A DNA stretch of 64,000 nt from Ilumatobacteraceae bacterium (GTDB lineage Bacteria; Actinomycetota; Acidimicrobiia; Acidimicrobiales; Ilumatobacteraceae), in NCBI GenBank assembly GCA_025463305.1, contig JAOBWK010000042.1, positions 62,001-126,000 on the forward strand, read 5' to 3'. The translations under genes were made by a program, and so were the position numbers. Positions 9,167-16,883 of the stretch are shown here, one piece after another. Numbering within the stretch: position 1 is the stretch's first letter; each line of letters begins with the position of its first letter. A model generated the notes under the pieces. It made no database searches, had not been told where the DNA came from, and saw nothing but the letters and a program-made list of their open reading frames with translations.

Positions 9167-9559
9167 TCAGGCGATGGTGATCACGACGCCGCGGTCGCCG
9201 TAGGGGATCTTCTTGCGCTTGGCGATCCCGCCGATGGTGCCGAGCAGCTTGGTGATCTTGGTCATGAAGCCGTACTTTGCCACGATCTTGGTGCGGATCT
9301 CGTCGAGCTCCGGACCGGTGACGACCTTGGCCGTTCCGCTCGACGGGGTCGAGCCTTCCTTGACCTTGCCGCGGGCGTCGGAGGGTTGCACGGTGACCCG
9401 GTCCGTGTGCGCGAGGCGCTTGGCCTTGCCCGAGCCGGAGCTGGTCCAGAAGCCGTAGGTGCCGCCGTCGAGCGCGACGATCCACACCGGCGATGCCACC
9501 GCGTCGCCGCTGCGCTTGAAGGTCGTCAGCAGCACGTACTTCTCATCGGCGAGGCTCAT
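9167..9559 (-). CDS. PPOX-class F420-dependent-type protein
   Basis: 130-residue split-barrel protein. Motifs YVLLTTFKRSGDAVASPVWI, an aromatic TYGFWTSSGSGKAKRL and VTVQPSDARGK match the PPOX-class F420-dependent enzyme family, in which the Lys/Arg-rich second motif contacts F420 phosphates. Likely a cytoplasmic F420H2-dependent reductase of unknown substrate. The ATG is preceded by TACGGT six bases upstream on the minus strand, with no Shine-Dalgarno. The extra ~35-residue C-terminal helical region with KITKLLG and AKRKKIPYGDRG is typical of the longer members. Confidence 0.85.
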   Translation of the reverse strand: MSLADEKYVLLTTFKRSGDAVASPVWIVALDGGTYGFWTSSGSGKAKRLAHTDRVTVQPSDARGKVKEGSTPSSGTAKVVTGPELDEIRTKIVAKYGFMTKITKLLGTIGGIAKRKKIPYGDRGVVITIA

Positions 9560-9588
9560 GCCTCGACCGTACCCCAGCTCGATTCGGC

Positions 9589-10446
9589 CTAATACGCGAA
9601 GAAGCCGCGCTCGGTCTTGCGGCCGAGGAGGTTGGCTTCCACCATCCGGCTGAGCAGCGGCGGCGGCGCATAGAGCGGCTCCTTGAACTCGGCGTACAGG
9701 CTCTCCGCGACGGCGAGGGTCGTGTCGAGACCGATCAGGTCGGCGAGGTGCAGCGGGCCCATCGGATGGTTGCAGCCCTCGATCATCCCGGTGTCGATGT
9801 CCTCGGCCGATGCGAATCCGGACTCGAACATCCGGATCGCGGACAGGATGAACGGGATCAGCAGCGCGTTGACCACGAACCCGGCACGGTCCTGGCAGCG
9901 GATCACCCGTTTGTGGAGCACGTTCTCGGCGAAGTTGGCGACATCGTCGATCGTGTCGGCCGACGTGAGCAGCGACGGCACGATCTCGACCAGGTTGAGC
10001 ACGGGCACCGGGTTGAAGAAGTGCACGCCGACCACGAGATCGGGGCGACGGGTGGCGATGCCGAGCTTCATGATCGGGATCGAGCTGGTGTTCGACGCCA
10101 GGATCGCGTCGCTGCCGCGCATGATCTCGTCGAGCCGCTGGAACAGGCCCACCTTCAGCGTCTGGTCCTCGGCGATCGCCTCCACCACGAGATCACACGA
10201 CGACAACCGTTCCAGATCGGTGCCGATCCGGATGCCGTCGAGGAACCGCTCCTTGTCACCCACCTCGAGCTTGCCCGAACGAACCGCGCGGTCGAGCGAC
10301 TTCGTGATCCGCAGCATCCCCGCATCGGCCGCAGCCTGGCTGCTCTCGCACACCGTCACATCGAGACCGGCACGGGCGGTCACCTCGGCGATGCCGGACC
10401 CCATCAACCCACACCCGACGACTCCGACACGCTCAATGGTCTTCAT
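9589..10446 (-). CDS. 3-hydroxyacyl-CoA / 3-hydroxybutyryl-CoA dehydrogenase
   Basis: 285-residue NAD(P)-dependent dehydrogenase that interconverts 3-hydroxyacyl-CoA and 3-ketoacyl-CoA in fatty acid or butyrate metabolism. The Rossmann motif GCGLMGSGIAE is at the N-terminus (~10-20). The catalytic segment includes SNTSSIPI and GVHFFNPVPVLNLVEIV (His in GVHFFNP). The C-terminal helical domain has AGFVVNALLIPF and the signature GCNHPMGPLHLADLIGLD. The start at 10446 is chosen because the Rossmann motif begins nine residues later and TAACGT lies seven bases upstream. Divergent from the next gene. Confidence 0.93.
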   Translation of the reverse strand: MKTIERVGVVGCGLMGSGIAEVTARAGLDVTVCESSQAAADAGMLRITKSLDRAVRSGKLEVGDKERFLDGIRIGTDLERLSSCDLVVEAIAEDQTLKVGLFQRLDEIMRGSDAILASNTSSIPIMKLGIATRRPDLVVGVHFFNPVPVLNLVEIVPSLLTSADTIDDVANFAENVLHKRVIRCQDRAGFVVNALLIPFILSAIRMFESGFASAEDIDTGMIEGCNHPMGPLHLADLIGLDTTLAVAESLYAEFKEPLYAPPPLLSRMVEANLLGRKTERGFFAY

Positions 10447-10503
10447 CCCGCCGACGTTACCGGTCGCCGCACCTGGTCTCGTAGCCCCCCACGAGCCGAT
10501 GCC

Positions 10504-10509
10504 TACGCT
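10504..10509 (+). promoter_or_regulatory. putative -10 box TACGCT, leaderless start at 10516
   Basis: TACGCT ends six bases before the ATG at 10516. The divergent dehydrogenase gene has its own TAACGT at 10454-10459 (minus strand), so a 45-bp region carries two back-to-back promoters. Confidence 0.55.
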
Positions 10510-10515
10510 GCGCCG

Positions 10516-11253
10516 ATGACCAACGACGAACTGCTCGGCACCGCCTGTCCCATCATCCGCGACACGGGCTGGGCGTTCTACTTCACCCCGGCGACGATGG
10601 CTCGCGGCACGGAGCTGGGGCTCGACTACATCCAGTTCTACGTGATGGGCCGCGGCGGCGTGCTGGGCGATGTCGAGGGCACCTCGGTGGCGAGCGCGTT
10701 CGGCTACTTCAACCCGACCCTCGTCGAATCGACGTGGAGCGCGGGCAAGGCCGTCATCGCCCCGCGCGCGGCGGCCACCGAGTACATGGCGTGCTGCGGC
10801 AACCACGGCCGCGAGAAGCTCAGCGACGTGGCCGGCCTCGACGGCTTCGTCGCGGCAGCATCGGCCGTCAACGATGCCGCCGACCCGACCGCGCTCACGC
10901 TCTACGCAGCCATCTCCACCGAGCCGCTGGCCGACGATGCGCCGGCCAAGGCGATGCAGCTGCTCACGGTGCTCCGTGAATTCCGGGGCAGCGCCCACCT
11001 GCTGGCCCTGCGCGCCAGCGGCGTGGACAGCAAGACCGCGCACTTCATCAGCCGACCGAACGACATCGGGATGTTCGGTTGGACGGAAGCCGACAAGCCG
11101 GAGATCACCGACGCGACGCTCGCCGCCAAGCACGACGCCGAGCTGCTCACCGACCGCCTCGTGGCGCCCGCCTACGACGTGCTCGACGACACCGCGCGGA
11201 CCGCGTTCGTCGACGGCCTCCACGCGATCAACGCCGCGCTCACCGCGGCCTGA
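10516..11253 (+). CDS. SCO6745-like helical protein
   Basis: 245-residue predicted cytoplasmic protein resembling the SCO6745 family of actinobacteria, sometimes mis-annotated as MarR-like. Recognisable family features are an N-terminal TPATMARGTELGLD segment, YVMGRGGVLGDV, a GYFNPTLVES motif, and a C-terminal helical pair with ERD/ELLTDRLVAPAYDVL. No catalytic residues are established. Start decided by TACGCT six bases upstream of the ATG; in-frame sequence further upstream is antisense to the dehydrogenase and ignored. Converges on the CoA-transferase gene with only 13 bases between stops. Confidence 0.65.
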   Translation: MTNDELLGTACPIIRDTGWAFYFTPATMARGTELGLDYIQFYVMGRGGVLGDVEGTSVASAFGYFNPTLVESTWSAGKAVIAPRAAATEYMACCGNHGREKLSDVAGLDGFVAAASAVNDAADPTALTLYAAISTEPLADDAPAKAMQLLTVLREFRGSAHLLALRASGVDSKTAHFISRPNDIGMFGWTEADKPEITDATLAAKHDAELLTDRLVAPAYDVLDDTARTAFVDGLHAINAALTAA

Positions 11254-11266
11254 CGCGCGGCCCGGG

Positions 11267-12475
11267 TCAATCGACCGGCGGTGCAGCGAGCCAGGCGCGG
11301 ATCTCCGCGTCGTGCTCGCCGAGCGCCGGCGAGTTGCGCCGCACCGACGTCGGCGTGTCCGACAGCCCGATCGGCGAGCGCACCGTCCGCTCGATGGCCA
11401 CCGCGGCGCTCGTGTCGAACGCACCGGTGGTGACCACCGGCGCGATGCCGAGCCGGGTCGCGTCGACGAAGGCCTGGCCGATGTCGTTGATCGGTCCGGC
11501 GGGCACGCCGCCGGCGGACAACGTCGCGATCCAGTGCGCCGCGGGCTCAGCGGAGAACGCGGCCGACAGCGTGCGCTCGAGCTCGTCGAGGTTGGCGATG
11601 CGCGCGCTGTTGGTGGCGAACCGCTCGTCGGTGGCGAGGCCGGGTGAACCGATCGCCGCGGCGACGCGGGCGAACTGGCCGTCGTTGCCACACGCGACGA
11701 CGAACCAGCCGTCGGACGCCGGGAACGTCTGGTACGGCGCCACCGACGGATGGCGGTTGCCCATCCGCTTCGGCACCACCCCGGCGCCGACGTGCGCTGA
11801 ACCCTGGTTGATCAACGCGGCCAGCGCGCTGCCCATCAGCGATACCTCGACGCGCTGGCCGCGCCCCGTCGAGTGGCGGGCGTTGAGCGCGGCGAGCACG
11901 CCCACCGTCGCCTGCAGCGCGGTCACGTGGTCGACGACAGCGACGCCGACCTTGGTCGGCTGCCCGTCGGGCTGGCCGGTGATGCTCATCAGACCGCTCA
12001 TCGCCTGCACCAGCAGGTCGTAGCCGGACATGTCGGCGGCCTCCTCGGTGGCCGCACCGAAGCCGGTGATCGAGCAGTAGACGACGCCGGGGTTGGCGCT
12101 GCTGACCTGCTCGAAGCCGAGGCCGTAGCGATCGAGCGTGCCCGGACGGAAGTTCTCGATCAGCACGTCGGCGCGGCTCGCCAGCTCGACGGCCAGGGCG
12201 CGATCGCCGGCATCGGACAGGTCGAAGGTGACGCTGCGCTTGTTGCGGTTGAGCGCCGTGTAGTAGGTGGCGACGCCGTCGACCCACGGCGGGCCCCAGG
12301 TGCGGGTGTCGTCCCCGGCGCCGGGCCGCTCGACTTTGATCACGTCGGCACCGAGATCGCCGAGCGTCATCGCCGCGTACGGCCCGGCGAGCACGCGCGA
12401 GAAGTCGGCGACGAGGATGCCGGCCAGTGGGCCATTGGGGTGGCCGTTCAGTGGGCCGTCGCTGGTTTCGGGCAT
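11267..12475 (-). CDS. class III CoA-transferase (CaiB/BaiF family)
   Basis: 402-residue acyl-CoA:carboxylate CoA-transferase. Family hallmarks are the N-terminal LVADFSRVLAGPYAAMTLGD with DVIKVERP, the FDLSD and ADVLIENFRPG blocks with the catalytic Asp expected in SGYDLLVQAMSGLM, and the C-terminal FVDATRLG and SPIGLSDTP segments. Enzymes of this family activate organic acids such as carnitine, oxalate, succinate or steroid side-chain acids; substrate unknown. Its location near a hydroxyacyl-CoA dehydrogenase suggests acyl-CoA metabolism. CACACT lies six bases upstream of the ATG. Confidence 0.92.
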   Translation of the reverse strand: MPETSDGPLNGHPNGPLAGILVADFSRVLAGPYAAMTLGDLGADVIKVERPGAGDDTRTWGPPWVDGVATYYTALNRNKRSVTFDLSDAGDRALAVELASRADVLIENFRPGTLDRYGLGFEQVSSANPGVVYCSITGFGAATEEAADMSGYDLLVQAMSGLMSITGQPDGQPTKVGVAVVDHVTALQATVGVLAALNARHSTGRGQRVEVSLMGSALAALINQGSAHVGAGVVPKRMGNRHPSVAPYQTFPASDGWFVVACGNDGQFARVAAAIGSPGLATDERFATNSARIANLDELERTLSAAFSAEPAAHWIATLSAGGVPAGPINDIGQAFVDATRLGIAPVVTTGAFDTSAAVAIERTVRSPIGLSDTPTSVRRNSPALGEHDAEIRAWLAAPPVD

Positions 12476-12544
12476 CCGCAGAGTGTGCCAGCTCGACGGT
12501 GCCGGTCACAGCCCGCGCACGCCGCCACCCACGGCCCGACTCGA

Positions 12545-12550
12545 TAGCGT
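12545..12550 (+). promoter_or_regulatory. putative -10 box TAGCGT for the DedA-mftE-mftF operon
   Basis: TAGCGT lies eight bases before the ATG of the DedA gene, and no Shine-Dalgarno is present. It sets the start at 12559 rather than at earlier in-frame codons that would overlap the divergent CoA-transferase gene. Confidence 0.5.
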
Positions 12551-12558
12551 TCGCCGGG

Positions 12559-13203
12559 ATGATCGGCTTCCTCGACAGCGTCTTCGACCGCCTGCAGGAC
12601 GTCTCGACGACGCACTGGTTCTACGCCGTGATCTTCGGCATCGCGCTGCTCGACTCCGTCGTGCCGATCGTGCCGAGCGAGACCGCCGTCATCCTCGGTG
12701 GCATCGCCGCCGCGCAGCACCATCTGAACATCTGGTTCGTCATCGCATCAGGCGCGCTCGGCGCGACCACCGGCGACAACGTCGCCTACGGCATCGGCCA
12801 CCGGTTCAGCCTGCCGATCCAGCGTTGGTACAACCGCAAGCCCAAGCGGGCGGCCAAGCTCGAGTGGGCCACCAACCAGCTGCGCACGCGTGGCGGCAGC
12901 CTGCTGCTGACGGCACGGTTCATCCCGGGCGGCCGCACCATCGTCACGCTGACGAGCGGCATCACCCACCAGAAGCGGCTGCGGTTCGTGATCTTCGTGA
13001 TCCTCGCCTGCGCGGTGTGGGCCGGCTATGCCGCCGGCCTCGGCTACCTGTTCGGCAACACGTTCGAGAACGACCACCGCACGGCACTGCTCATCGCACT
13101 CGGCGCGGCGCTGGCGTTCAGCATCGTCACCGAGGTGATCCGGCGGAAGTGGCACCGCCGGCGCGAACGTCGCGAGCTGGCCCGCGCCGGCGCGAACCCG
13201 TGA
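12559..13203 (+). CDS. DedA-family membrane protein
   Basis: 214-residue polytopic inner-membrane protein of the DedA/SNARE-associated (VTT) family. Members include flippases for undecaprenyl phosphate or phosphatidylethanolamine. An amphipathic N-terminal helix is followed by the re-entrant ALLDSVVPIVPSET motif, GATTGDNVAYGIG, the conserved arginine in TARFIPGGRTIVTL, and further transmembrane helices. The stop overlaps the next start (GTGA). Being first gene of an operon with two mycofactocin maturation genes is not the usual mft order; a role in moving the lipid-like or glycosylated product is speculative. Confidence 0.88.
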   Translation: MIGFLDSVFDRLQDVSTTHWFYAVIFGIALLDSVVPIVPSETAVILGGIAAAQHHLNIWFVIASGALGATTGDNVAYGIGHRFSLPIQRWYNRKPKRAAKLEWATNQLRTRGGSLLLTARFIPGGRTIVTLTSGITHQKRLRFVIFVILACAVWAGYAAGLGYLFGNTFENDHRTALLIALGAALAFSIVTEVIRRKWHRRRERRELARAGANP

Positions 13204-13901
13204 GCGACCCCCTGGGCGAGCGCAGCGCGCCGTGGCTCGCCGACGCGACCTGGACCGAGCTGGGTCGCGCCGCGACACCGCCGATCCTCGCCCTGCCGAT
13301 CGGCTCGTGCGAGCAGCACGGCCCGCACCTGCCCCTCGACACCGACACGCGCATCGCGATCGAACTCGCCGAGCGGCTCGCCACCGCCGTGCCCGGTGTG
13401 GTGGTGGCGCCCGCGATCGCGATCGGCGCGAGCGGCGAGCATCATGGCTTTCCGGGCACGTTGTCCATCGGGCTGGCGGTCACCGAGGCCGTCATCGTCG
13501 AGCTCGTCCGCTCGGCCGACTGGTCGGCGGGTGTGGTGCTCGTCAACGGCCACGGCGGCAACGCCACGGCTGTCCGCGCCGCGGTCGCCACGCTGCGCCA
13601 TGAGGGCCGGCGGGTGCTCGAGTGGTGGCCACGCATCGCCGGCGGCGACGCGCACGCCGGCGCGACGGAGACGTCGATCATGCTCGCGATCGCCCCGGCG
13701 CTCGTCCGCCTCGAAGCGATCGAGCCGGGCAACACCTCGCCGCTCGCCGAGCTGCTCCCGACGATGTCGCGGAACGGCATCGTCGCGGTCGCGCCGAACG
13801 GGGTGCTCGGGGATCCCACCGGCGCCAGCGCCGAGCATGGTGCCACGCTGCTCGACACGCTCGCCGCCGATCTCGTCCGCCACGTGCTCGACTGGTCGTG
13901 A
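13200..13901 (+). CDS. mftE: mycofactocin system creatininase-family peptidase MftE
   Basis: 233-residue metal-dependent creatininase-fold enzyme. In mycofactocin maturation MftE releases the modified C-terminal Val-Tyr dipeptide from the MftA precursor. Metal ligands are visible in GSCEQHGPHLPLDTDT, HHGFPGT, NGHGGN and the Glu in TETSIML. The tail PNGVLGDPTGAS is typical of MftE. The GTG start overlaps the DedA stop, and its own stop overlaps the mftF start (GTGA in both cases), so the three genes are translationally coupled. A generic creatininase-family amidohydrolase is the alternative, but the adjacency to mftF argues against it. mftA, mftB, mftC and mftD are not in this window. Confidence 0.85.
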   Translation: MSDPLGERSAPWLADATWTELGRAATPPILALPIGSCEQHGPHLPLDTDTRIAIELAERLATAVPGVVVAPAIAIGASGEHHGFPGTLSIGLAVTEAVIVELVRSADWSAGVVLVNGHGGNATAVRAAVATLRHEGRRVLEWWPRIAGGDAHAGATETSIMLAIAPALVRLEAIEPGNTSPLAELLPTMSRNGIVAVAPNGVLGDPTGASAEHGATLLDTLAADLVRHVLDWS

Positions 13902-15337
13902 CCACCTTCTCGCTCGATCCGTCGGCGCGCCGGTCGGGCGAGGGTCGGGTCGTCGTGGGTGGCTCGCCGGTGACGCTGATGCGGCTCACCGAACCGGGTG
14001 CGCGGTTGCTCGACCGCATCGCCGCCGGCGACGACATCGCCGTGGTCGGCCCCACGCAAACGCTTGTCGATCGCCTCCTCGACACGGGCCTGATCCACCC
14101 CCGGCCGATCGGTGGGCCCTCGCCGGCGGACGTGAGCATCGTCGTCCCCGCGTTCGGCACCACTGCGGCTCGGCTCACCGAGATCGTCGACGCGTGCCAG
14201 GGGGTCGCCGAGATCGTCATCGTCGACGATGCATCGCCGCTTCCGATCGCGCCGATCGACGGCGCGACGATCGTGCGACGCCTCGTCAACGGCGGGCCCG
14301 GCGCTTCCCGCGACACCGGTCTGGCCGAGGTCGTCACGCCGTTCGTCGCGTTCGTCGATGCCGACGTCCGCCTACCCGTCGGATGGCTCGACGGGCTCCT
14401 TCCCCACTTCGCCGATGAACGAGTCGCGCTCGTCGCGCCGCGCGTCGCGAGCGAGCCCGGACCGTCGATGCTCGCCCGCTACGAGGCCGTGCGGTCGCCG
14501 CTCGATCTCGGTCCGACGCCGGCTCGCGTGCGCGCCGGCAGCCGGGTCAGCTACGTGCCGGCGGCCGTGGTCGTGTGCCGGGTTGCGGCGCTGCGCGAGC
14601 TCGACGGCTTCGACGACGCGCTCCGCTTCGGCGAAGACGTCGACCTGGTCTGGCGGCTGGACGAGGCCGGTTGGCGAGTGCGCTACGAGCCGGCGGTCGT
14701 CGCCCATCACGATCCCCGCCCGACGCTCGGGGCGATGGCTGCGCAGCGCTTCGGCTACGGCACGTCCGCCGGCGCGCTCGCGGCTCGACATCCCGGCGCG
14801 CTCGCGCCGGTGCGGGTCAGCCGTTGGACCGCGCTGTCGTGGGTCACCACCGTCGCCGGGTGGCCCGTCATCGGAGCGGCCATCGCCGCCGTCAACGGCG
14901 TCGGCCTCGCCCGCACGCTGCGCGACGTCCCCGACGGCAGGCGCATCGCACTGCGCCTCGGCACGCTCGGCCACCTCCACGCGGGACGGTCGCTCGCCGA
15001 CGGTGTCACCCGCGCGTGGTGGCCGGTCGCGCTCGCTGCGTCCGTGGTCTCGAGGCGGAGCCGTCGCGCCGCGGCGGTCTGCGTCGTGGTCCCCGCCGCC
15101 GTGGACTGGTGGCAGGCGCGCTCGCGGGACGGGTCCGTCATCGATCCGGCGAGCTACCTCGCGCTGCGGATCGTCGACGACAGCGCGTACGCATCGGGGT
15201 TGTTCGTGGGTGCGTGGCGCGAGCGGTCGCTCGACGCCCTCCGCCCGGACCTCAGCGGGTGGCCGGGCCGATCGGCTGCGGATCGCCGGACGCAGCGCGG
15301 CGGGCAGCGGCCGACGCAGCAGCCAGCCGGCCGCTGA
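13898..15337 (+). CDS. mftF: mycofactocin glycosyltransferase MftF
   Basis: 479-residue family-2 glycosyltransferase that attaches a beta-1,4-glucose chain to premycofactocin in characterised systems. N-terminal ~85 residues form the family-specific domain. The GT-A domain begins at DVSIVVPAFG, with DDASP and the DXD-like FVDADVRLP, then GFDDALRFGEDVDLVWRL. The C-terminal third contains hydrophobic segments (AALSWVTTVAGWPVIGAAIA region) and a conserved YLALRIVDDSAYASGLF. Coupled to mftE by a GTGA overlap. Its last 86 bases overlap the 3' end of the convergent DUF4395 gene. Confidence 0.88.
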   Translation: MTTFSLDPSARRSGEGRVVVGGSPVTLMRLTEPGARLLDRIAAGDDIAVVGPTQTLVDRLLDTGLIHPRPIGGPSPADVSIVVPAFGTTAARLTEIVDACQGVAEIVIVDDASPLPIAPIDGATIVRRLVNGGPGASRDTGLAEVVTPFVAFVDADVRLPVGWLDGLLPHFADERVALVAPRVASEPGPSMLARYEAVRSPLDLGPTPARVRAGSRVSYVPAAVVVCRVAALRELDGFDDALRFGEDVDLVWRLDEAGWRVRYEPAVVAHHDPRPTLGAMAAQRFGYGTSAGALAARHPGALAPVRVSRWTALSWVTTVAGWPVIGAAIAAVNGVGLARTLRDVPDGRRIALRLGTLGHLHAGRSLADGVTRAWWPVALAASVVSRRSRRAAAVCVVVPAAVDWWQARSRDGSVIDPASYLALRIVDDSAYASGLFVGAWRERSLDALRPDLSGWPGRSAADRRTQRGGQRPTQQPAGR

Positions 15338-15800
15338 TGTCGTTGCACGACTCGCACACGGATTCGGGGATGATGCCCCGACGCATCAGCATGCCGAAGA
15401 TCATGCAGCCGAGGCAGATCGCGAACACCGACTCGAGCGTCGCCGCGACGACGATGAGCGACACGAGCACGATCGACGGCACGTGGCCGCCCACCGACCA
15501 CAGCGCGAGCGCGGCGACCGACAGCGTGGCGCCGATGGCCTGCGCGAACCGCTTCGGCGGGCCGGGCACGAGCTTCTCGGCGACGGGCAGACGCGGCGTG
15601 ACGACGCGGGTCACGAACTGGCCGAGCGGACTGAACGTGGGTCCGCCGGCCACCCGAGCGACGAAGCCGTAGGCCAGCGGGATCAGCTGCCACCACTGCC
15701 GGAACACGAGGAAGGCGATGCACTGCAGCACGACGCCGCCCGCGACGAGCCGGGCCGACACCTCGTTCACCGGGTTCGGGAAGCTGAACAGCTTGCGCAT
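15252..15800 (-). CDS. DUF4395 membrane protein
   Basis: 182-residue polytopic membrane protein of the DUF4395 family. It has an N-terminal PNPVNEVSARLVAG motif, two hydrophobic segments, VTPRLP, PPKRFAQAIGA, then two further helices ending in the family signature FAICLGCMIFGMLMRRGIIPESVCESC-like cysteines. Homologues are often found near thiol/sulfurtransferase or thioredoxin genes; here it only converges on mftF and overlaps its 3' end by 86 bases. TAGGGT ends six bases before the ATG on the minus strand. Function unknown. Confidence 0.85.
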   Translation of the reverse strand: MRKLFSFPNPVNEVSARLVAGGVVLQCIAFLVFRQWWQLIPLAYGFVARVAGGPTFSPLGQFVTRVVTPRLPVAEKLVPGPPKRFAQAIGATLSVAALALWSVGGHVPSIVLVSLIVVAATLESVFAICLGCMIFGMLMRRGIIPESVCESCNDISGRLAAASAAARRAASGDPQPIGPATR

Positions 15801-15901
15801 GCCGTCACCCTAGCGACGAATCCCGACCAGACAACTCGGGTATTGCCCGCGCACCCGTGCGCCGCCATGACATGTGCCCCTCGACGAACGGCGGCGGGCA
15901 G

Positions 15902-15907
15902 TACCGT
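15902..15907 (+). promoter_or_regulatory. putative -10 box TACCGT, leaderless start at 15915
   Basis: TACCGT lies seven bases before the ATG at 15915. It decides the start against a much longer in-frame open frame that is only the shadow of mftF and the DUF4395 gene. Confidence 0.5.
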
Positions 15908-15914
15908 CGAGCAC

Positions 15915-16883
15915 ATGGGCCTCCGTCTCGATGTGCAGCGCCGGGCGTGGCTCGACCACGTCGCGGCCGTGACGGCCGCACACCCCGGGCTGACGCCGGT
16001 GGTCAAGGGCAACGGCTACGGCTTCGGCCGGAACGTGCTCGCGCGGGTCGCGGCCGATCTCGTCGCACCCGGTGGGCACATCGCCGTCGGCACCGTGTAC
16101 GAGGCCGGCGACGTGCCATCCGGCCACACGGCCTGGGTGCTCACGCCCCACGTCGACCGGTTGCCGAGCGATCTCCCGCCGCAGAGCGTGCTCACGATCG
16201 GCCACGTCGCACACGTCGAGGCACTGCGTCGCCAGGGCTGGGTCGGCGAGGTGATGGTCAAGCTGGCGTCGAGCATGCGCCGGTACGGCACGACGCCCGA
16301 CGACCTCGCCGAGCTGCTCGCGGCTGCAGACGGCGCCGCTCTCGCGGTGTCCGGTTGCGCGCTCCACCTCCCGCTCGCCGGCGACGACGACGCCCGGCTC
16401 GCCGAGATCACCGCCTGGACCGAGCACCTCGAACCGCACGTGCCCCTGTCGGTGAGCCACCTCGGCGCCGATGCGTATCGCCGCCTGCGCGAGACGCATC
16501 CGCAGCGGTCGTGGTCGATCCGGCTCGGAACGGCGCTGTGGCACGGCGACAAGCAGCTCGTGCACCTCAGCGCCGACGTGCTCGACGTGCGACCAGTCAC
16601 CGCCGGTGCGACTGCGGGCTACCGTGCCGCCGACGTCGCCGCCGACGGGCACCTCGTGCTGATCGCCGCCGGGTCCGCGCACGGCATGCGCGCGCTCGAC
16701 GACGGCCGCAGTCCGTTCCACTTCGAGCGCACCCGCCTCGCGCTCGTCGAGCCACCGCACATGCACACGTCGATGGTGCTCGTGCCGACCGGCGGTCCGC
16801 TTCCCTCGATCGGCGACCGCGTCGACGTGCAGCGTCCGCTGATCACCACCGCGGTCGACGAGCTGGTGTGGCTCGATGACTGA
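15915..16883 (+). CDS. alanine racemase-fold PLP protein
   Basis: 322-residue protein of the Alr fold-type III family. The PLP-lysine motif appears near the N-terminus as VVKGNGYGFG (normally A-V-V-K-A-D/N-A-Y-G-H-G), followed by a TIM-barrel with EVMVKLASSMRRYG, HLPLAG and SVSHLGADAYRRL. The C-terminal domain is short and lacks an obvious match to the canonical catalytic-tyrosine and CMD segments, so true alanine racemase activity is uncertain. Start set by TACCGT seven bases upstream. It overlaps the next gene by eight bases, so the two are co-translated. It may be a cell-wall amino-acid enzyme or a PLP-binding relative of other function. Confidence 0.7.
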   Translation: MGLRLDVQRRAWLDHVAAVTAAHPGLTPVVKGNGYGFGRNVLARVAADLVAPGGHIAVGTVYEAGDVPSGHTAWVLTPHVDRLPSDLPPQSVLTIGHVAHVEALRRQGWVGEVMVKLASSMRRYGTTPDDLAELLAAADGAALAVSGCALHLPLAGDDDARLAEITAWTEHLEPHVPLSVSHLGADAYRRLRETHPQRSWSIRLGTALWHGDKQLVHLSADVLDVRPVTAGATAGYRAADVAADGHLVLIAAGSAHGMRALDDGRSPFHFERTRLALVEPPHMHTSMVLVPTGGPLPSIGDRVDVQRPLITTAVDELVWLDD

